Below, in pieces: positions 18,676 to 18,960 of a stretch of 18,960 nt of DNA. Under the pieces are notes generated by a model. The model had not been told where the DNA came from. It worked only from the letters and a program-made list of their open reading frames with translations, and did no database searches. Numbering within the stretch: position 1 is the stretch's first letter; each line of letters starts with the position of its first letter. Both the position numbers and the translations under genes were made by a program. The stretch comes from Byssothecium circinans (taxonomy: Eukaryota > Ascomycota > Dothideomycetes > Pleosporales > Massarinaceae). The DNA lies in NCBI GenBank assembly GCA_010015675.1, contig ML976982.1, positions 950,102 through 969,061 of the forward strand, in the 5' to 3' direction.

Positions 18676-18960
18676 TTTAATAGCGACAGTGACAGTGTAA
18701 TCTCTGAAAGGATATCGTAACTGTGGTGGGAAAATTGGTGGGGGAATGGAGAAGGAGGCCGCGATGCGCGTGGGAGGATGGGATGTTCCCCTATAAGGCG
18801 GCTGAGACGCAAAGCGTGCCATGACGCCATTGATGATGTAATCTGTTATTGGTTGGCGCGTACAAGGGGGATCATGAACGGGCTATTAGCGCGTTCGGTG
18901 GGGGGGAGGCTCGTGCGTGGAAGCTGCGAGAATCAAGTACCTTGTTTTATAAGCGTTTTA
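18676..18960. other. Upstream region of the DUF7726-like gene, window edge
   Basis: These 285 bases contain the likely promoter and 5' leader of the gene ending at 17905. An open reading frame continues in frame up to an ATG at 18820-18822, but its residues (SFSIPPPIFPPQ, TVTVAIK) look like translated leader. No other feature is visible before the window ends. Confidence 0.4.

Noticed and set aside
1..18960. CRISPR arrays, prokaryotic operons, insertion sequences and viral genes
   Set aside because: No spaced direct repeats, no transposase or reverse-transcriptase motifs and no viral proteins were seen. The intron-rich genes show that the DNA is fungal.

Overview
The window reads as nuclear DNA of a filamentous ascomycete (Pezizomycotina, most likely Dothideomycetes; the class is my inference from the protein families). 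The genes are split by short introns of about 50-130 bp with GTAAGT/GTACGT-type donors, CTAAC/CTGAC-type branch points and mostly YAG acceptors. They are monocistronic and far apart, and the protein types are typical of these fungi: a DUF7730/F-box-like protein, a small secreted cysteine protein, a Yap-type bZIP factor and a group A flavin monooxygenase. I found no rRNA, tRNA, CRISPR array or intact transposon.

Left part (1-4103), all genes on the + strand: a 0.9 kb leader without a convincing gene; a two-exon DUF7730/F-box-like protein with an N-terminal membrane segment (901-2030); a two-exon protein of unknown function with a possible Cys-His-Asp triad (2227-3059); and a single-exon secreted protein with six cysteines (3633-4103).

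Middle (4104-12254): mostly without genes, with simple-sequence tracts, an imperfect foldback at 5350-5401 and a 16-bp palindrome at 11422-11437. It contains a four-exon bZIP transcription factor on the - strand (8391-9394, or to 9448). It also contains an orphan exon-like coding segment on the - strand (9685-9906), next to a 17-bp tandem duplication, which may be a gene relic or an unfinished gene model.

Right part: a four-exon RecQ-family DNA helicase on the - strand (12255-14652, 708 aa), with an ACGCGT (MluI cell-cycle) box about 120 bp upstream of its start; a 1.6 kb spacer; a three-exon FAD monooxygenase on the + strand (16274-17738, 447 aa); and, convergent with it across 166 bp, a three-exon DUF7726-like protein on the - strand (17905-18675, 219 aa).

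I see no operon-like or biosynthetic-cluster logic linking these genes. The monooxygenase and the bZIP factor are not accompanied by a synthase, a transporter or a P450. I did not find a clear new multi-gene system. The most useful leads are the exon-level gene models worked out here, the Cys-His-Asp protein, the six-cysteine secreted protein, the exon-like orphan segment and the cell-cycle box in front of the helicase.
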